A stretch of 9,442 bases of DNA, taken from positions 1 to 9,442 of the forward strand of contig NZ_DYXC01000156.1 of NCBI RefSeq assembly GCF_020742345.1, read 5' to 3'. A program made the translations under genes and the position numbers. The stretch's first letter is position 1; each line of letters begins with the position of its first letter. The notes beneath the pieces were generated by a model. It was given only the letters and a program-made list of their open reading frames with translations, made no database searches and had not been told where the DNA came from. Shown here piece by piece: positions 7,112 through 9,442 of the stretch. This stretch comes from Enteractinococcus helveticum (lineage in GTDB: Bacteria; Actinomycetota; Actinomycetes; Actinomycetales; Micrococcaceae).

Positions 7112-7341
7112 ATGGTTGAACCACAGCAGTTTGGTCGTGGTGCTGGGTTTGCTGCCGGGGCGGCCAGTGGCTCGGTGCAGCGGAAGTTGCGGAAGATGAG
7201 TCGGCATCCTGAGGAGCCGCGAGTATTTTCACAGGCGAAGATTTTGCTCCCCATCGGGCTACTCATGAGCCTGGTCATGACCCCCACCATGTACTTTCCG
7301 ATCAGGGATTACGTGGAAGGTCAGACCGATGATATTTTTTT
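7112..7341 (+). pseudogene. N-terminal part of a frameshifted small membrane protein
   Basis: An open frame from ATG 7112, or more likely ATG 7196 (MSRHPEEPRVF), encodes a basic N-terminus. One membrane segment follows (KILLPIGLLMSLVMTPTMYF), then a loop ending VEGQTDD at the T7 run (7335-7341). Past that run this frame reads on to 7477 as unlikely protein. The adjacent frame instead begins with a second membrane segment and a coherent soluble domain. With six T instead of seven the two frames would join smoothly (TDDIFSIIMPGL). This suggests one two-helix membrane protein broken, or switchable, by one extra T. GGAAG at 7182-7186 could serve the 7196 start. A sequencing error in the homopolymer is an alternative. 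Confidence 0.5.
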
Positions 7342-7790
7342 CGATCATCATGCCGGGCCTGGCCACGTTTATGGGGTATTTATTCATAGCTCACGGACTG
7401 TTCCGGCGATTCGGGGTGGATCGAGACAAGATCTGGACGCGGTTTGGGAAACTATTCTATCGGGAAGTACGGTTTGATCAGCTCGACCGGCTGGATACGG
7501 GCGTGCACCGGTTCAAGCTATATTCGGGTAAGACTCTGGTGAATTTGGACTATAACCGCTTCGATTATTCGCTGGCGTATATCCGGTTGCTTGAAGAGCT
7601 GCAGTACCGACGCTTTGAGCTCCAAGGGGTGAGCATTGATGATCCAGACTGGGACGAAACTGCACAGGGCTTCCGCAACACATTTGCGGCCAAAGTACAC
7701 CGCAGCCATCGAGCGTTCTATGATGACCACCCGGAAGAACTCGAACGGCTCAATGCACTCGTCCAGCCACCCATGTCCTACATCAACTAG
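7329..7790 (+). CDS. Small membrane protein with C-terminal soluble domain, possibly the downstream half of a frameshifted gene
   Basis: The 153-residue frame starts at ATG 7329 with a membrane segment (about residues 2-25, ending FIAHGLFRRFG). A cytoplasmic-looking domain follows: YREVRFDQLDRL, then RFKLYSGKTLVNLDYNRFDY and an acidic/aromatic tail. The strand-rich middle recalls bacterial PH-like domains, but I cannot name a family. GGAAGG at 7315-7320 lies 8 bases before the ATG, so independent translation is possible. The upstream frame supplies a plausible first membrane helix and would join at the T7 run (7335-7341), making the full gene about 198 codons from 7196. It lies between the TauE/SafE permease gene and umuD with no obvious functional link to either. 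Confidence 0.65.
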   Translation: MIFFSIIMPGLATFMGYLFIAHGLFRRFGVDRDKIWTRFGKLFYREVRFDQLDRLDTGVHRFKLYSGKTLVNLDYNRFDYSLAYIRLLEELQYRRFELQGVSIDDPDWDETAQGFRNTFAAKVHRSHRAFYDDHPEELERLNALVQPPMSYIN

Positions 7791-7847
7791 CGGTCGTAGA
7801 GCTCCTCAAACCGATTAGACTGATAACCGAGCGAGGGGAGACTTGGG

Positions 7848-8279
7848 ATGAAAGTTGAAGGGGTGTATTCCTACGCACCGGGATCTGCCGAGCCTCGCAT
7901 GATTTCTGCCGGCGTCGGCCATGTGCCAGCCGGTTTCCCGTCACCGTCGCAAGACTACTCGGATACTAAAATTGATCTGACCCAGATGCTCATCCGCGAT
8001 GAGCTATCCACGTTTATCGTGCGAGTCTCGGGTGATTCGATGCAAGGTGCTGGCATTTACGACGGCGATAAACTCATTGTAGACCGTGGCATTGAACCCC
8101 GCGACGGGCACGTCGTTGTGGCAATTGTCGACGGTGAGATGACCGTCAAACGTCTCCGTATCACGCCCCACGGCGTCGTCCTGCAGGCCGAAAATTCCGA
8201 GTATCCCGATGTTGCCGTAGCCGAACTATCGGATCTGTTGATTTGGGGTGTAGCCACCACATGTTTGCATCAGCTGTAA
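7848..8279 (+). CDS. umuD: UmuD-like translesion polymerase accessory protein (S24 autoprotease)
   Basis: A 143-residue protein matching UmuD of the LexA/S24 peptidase family. On RecA-DNA filaments UmuD cuts itself and the shortened form activates the UmuC polymerase. The self-cleavage site is visible as PAGFPSPSQDY, with the scissile bond expected between A28 and G29. The catalytic serine is S64 in SGDSM and the lysine is K101 in TVKRL. The length matches E. coli UmuD. ATG 7848 is preceded by GAGGGGAG at about 7832-7839. The gene overlaps the presumed umuC start by 19 bases, as is usual for umuDC pairs. UmuD is intact here while its partner is destroyed, so the protein may have no polymerase to serve unless another copy exists elsewhere. 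I saw no clear LexA box upstream. Confidence 0.9.
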   Translation: MKVEGVYSYAPGSAEPRMISAGVGHVPAGFPSPSQDYSDTKIDLTQMLIRDELSTFIVRVSGDSMQGAGIYDGDKLIVDRGIEPRDGHVVVAIVDGEMTVKRLRITPHGVVLQAENSEYPDVAVAELSDLLIWGVATTCLHQL

Positions 8280-8540
8280 ACCAGTCCCAGGACTACATCG
8301 CCTTAGTCGATGTGAACTCATGTTTTGTGTCAATGGAACGAGTCTTTGACCCCAGCTTGTGCAATCGGCCAGCCGTGGTGCTGTCGAATAACGATGGGTG
8401 TGTGGTGGAGCGAATTCCCGAGGCCAAAGCCCTTGGGGGCTCCGATGGGGTATCCCTGGTTCAAGCTGGAAGCCACCGCCGCTCAACACGGCTTGGTGGC
8501 CCGGTCGAGTAACTATGAGTTGTACGGCGAAATGTCGAGC
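8261..8540 (+). pseudogene. umuC: umuC, 5' fragment, frameshifted and cut by an insertion sequence
   Basis: This is the N-terminal part of a Y-family DNA polymerase V catalytic subunit. From ATG 8261 the frame gives YIALVDVNSCFVSMERVFDP (the first catalytic aspartate region), then PAVVLSNNDGCVVERIPEAKALG. The frame breaks at a run of five G (8435-8439). Skipping one base restores the family sequence MGYPWFKLEATAAQHGLVAR, then SSNYELYGEMSS, up to 8540. The expected continuation (about 330 more residues with the DE catalytic pair, little finger and clamp-binding tail) is replaced by an IS3-family end starting GGGCCTGCTGCA at 8541. Only about 93 codons remain, so no polymerase activity is possible from this fragment. 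Whether the rest of umuC lies beyond the insertions cannot be seen. Confidence 0.9.
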
Positions 8541-9220
8541 GGGCCTGCTGCACGGTTAGGTGTCAGGCAGCGAGTACTACTTGGGTGTTTATCATGGTCT
8601 CGAATTCGACTGGTGTCAACCGGCCGAGGCGGCGTTGTCTCCTGATGCTCCGACGCGGCCCATCGATCCGACCAGTCCGTGATGTGTCAGGGTGCGCACA
8701 AATTTTCGTGAACCGAACTGCGATCCGCGGTTGGAATGGACCACACAGCCGGCCACGTTGCCTAGTAATGCCACCGCATTGTTCAGTGCGTTGACGGCTA
8801 GCCGGGCGGTCATCCGGGCATCGATGGAATATCCGACGCTTTTGCCGGCGAAGACGTCTGTGATCGCACAGACATAGAGTTTTCCTTGGCCGGTGTGAAG
8901 TTCGGTGATGTCAGTGAGCCACAACTGGTTGGGGCGTTGGGCGGTGAAGTCGCGTTGTACGAGGTCATCGTGGACTGCAGGCCCAGGCCGCATACCGTTG
9001 CCGCGTGCTTTTCGTCTGCTGAATACGCTGAACCATTGGTTGTCGTGGCAGATCCGCCAGGCGGGCCGATCCGCCATCGGTTGACACGATTGGCTGCCAC
9101 CAGCTCAGCCTGGCACACGGGTTGGTGCACCCAGCGGTCATACGGTTGACGAGCAAGCTTGAGCACCCGACACGAGACCACCACGGGGGTTCCTTCGGTG
9201 GCCAGCTGTCTTCCGAGACT
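8541..9220 (-). mobile_element. IS3-family insertion sequence remnant inside umuC
   Basis: The element begins abruptly at 8541, where the umuC homology stops at SS and GGGCCTGCTGCA follows, interpreted as the element's terminal repeat. It contains most of an orfB-type transposase on the minus strand and ends near 9220, where orfB homology meets the right end of an IS110-type element. About 0.68 kb remains, versus about 1.2-1.3 kb for intact elements of this type. The orfA portion and left end are not visible, and target duplications cannot be checked because only one end is in the window. Confidence 0.8.
8563..9219 (-). pseudogene. IS3-family orfB transposase, decayed
   Basis: Three segments of one integrase-type transposase lie in different frames. 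Segment 1 (about 9219-9080) carries the N-terminal part: QLATEGTPVVVSCRVLKLAR, then WVHQPVCQAELVAANRVN. Segment 2 (9077-8628) resumes at MADRPAWRICHDNQW and holds the rve core. This includes LWLTDITE with the first aspartate, then VVHSNRGSQF, where the family has HSDRGSQF, so the second catalytic aspartate is now asparagine (codon 8730-8732, AAC). It ends at RVGASGDNAA. Segment 3 (8631-8563) is the C-terminal tail RLGRLTPVEFETMIN ending LAA and a stop. The junctions imply internal deletions, roughly 25 and 50 residues by comparison with remembered relatives. The second removes the catalytic glutamate of DDE. The element cannot encode an active transposase. Confidence 0.85.
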
Positions 9221-9232
9221 CTTCTATGTCGG
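9213..9232 (-). mobile_element. Right end of an IS110-family element
   Basis: After the transposase stop, the minus strand reads CCGACATAGAAGAGTC and then merges into IS3 orfB codons. A short CATA...GAGTC-like terminal segment just after the stop is typical of IS110-group right ends. The exact junction, probably a shared CT core dinucleotide around 9214-9218, is uncertain by a few bases. In this group the long noncoding end encoding the bridge RNA is the left one, outside the window. Confidence 0.55.
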
Positions 9233-9442
9233 TCAAGCAAGTTGCAAAACCTTATGTTGAGCGTTGAGGATGCGGAAGACTCTGCGGGCGATGTAGCGTT
9301 TCAGACATCGCCGGATGTCTCGGTCGGTTTTGTCTTGGGCGCGTCGTCTTTCCACGTAGGCACGGGTTTGTGCATCATGGGTCATCTTGCTGACGGTCAC
9401 TATATGCAGGGCACTGTTCAGTGCTCGGTCGCCGCCGCGGTT
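9233..9442 (-). CDS. IS110-family transposase, C-terminal part (runs off the window)
   Basis: Sixty-nine residues from the window edge to a TGA at 9233-9235 match the end of IS110-type transposases (Transposase_20 domain). The stretch begins NRGGDRALNSALHIVTV and continues with SKMTHDAQTRAYVERR, then DIRRCLKRYIARRVFRIL. IS110 enzymes pair a RuvC-like DEDD domain with this C-terminal serine-containing domain and are guided by a bridge RNA. The RuvC-like part and the catalytic serine lie upstream, outside the window. The visible part is open without interruption, so this could belong to an intact element. There is no start codon in the window because the 5' part is missing. Confidence 0.85.
   Translation of the reverse strand, partial: NRGGDRALNSALHIVTVSKMTHDAQTRAYVERRRAQDKTDRDIRRCLKRYIARRVFRILNAQHKVLQLA

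Noticed and set aside
7342..7477. Continuation of the upstream frame beyond the T7 run as a separate C-terminus
   Set aside because: This stretch reads as unstructured His/Gly/Arg-rich sequence while the overlapping frame gives a membrane helix and a folded domain, so it is an out-of-frame tail.
8585..9149. Plus-strand open frames over the IS3 remnant (8585-8794, 8692-8877, 8886-9149)
   Set aside because: They are mirrors of the minus-strand transposase, which has recognisable integrase motifs.
9213..9442. Bridge RNA of the IS110-type element
   Set aside because: Only the short right end and transposase C-terminus are visible; in the IS110 group the bridge RNA lies at the other end, so none can be claimed.

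Overview
This 9.4 kb window looks like part of an actinobacterial chromosome, most likely from the order Micrococcales. The reasons are moderate-to-high GC, several GTG starts with strong purine-rich ribosome binding sites (RBS), and IS3-type and IS110-type transposase fragments whose closest remembered relatives are actinobacterial. The placement is inferred from memory of families, not from a search.

Left third (1-3619): a lipase maturation factor-like membrane protein is followed by a small secreted lipoprotein on the same strand. A small NTF2-fold protein faces them on the other strand. Next comes a LysR-type regulator with a clear GTG start, a perfect dyad and a possible -10 box just upstream.

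Middle (3651-7018): a tight two-gene minus-strand operon encodes a metallo-beta-lactamase-fold hydrolase and then an MHS-family (shikimate/aromatic or organic acid type) proton symporter. The stop of the first gene touches the start of the second. The LysR gene converges on this operon and is a reasonable candidate regulator. Together they suggest uptake and hydrolysis of an unidentified organic acid, ester or lactone. Divergent from the operon is a TauE/SafE-family anion permease whose leader carries a strong 13-bp inverted repeat.

Right third (7019-9442): a small membrane protein appears to be split by a frameshift at a run of seven T. After it comes an intact umuD-like gene overlapping a broken umuC. 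The umuC copy has a +1 frameshift in a G run and is then cut, after about 93 codons, by an IS3-family remnant. That remnant is itself dead: it has two internal deletions, a D-to-N change at a catalytic position and loss of the catalytic glutamate. Its orfB 5' end is cut by an IS110-family element whose transposase C-terminus and right end lie at the window edge. The right end is therefore a nested insertion zone that has disabled a mutagenic (Y-family) polymerase locus.

I found no tRNA, rRNA or CRISPR array, and no convincing intrinsic terminator. I saw no clearly new defence or metabolic system. The most unusual features are the T7 frameshift gene, the TauE leader hairpin and the layered decay of umuC.
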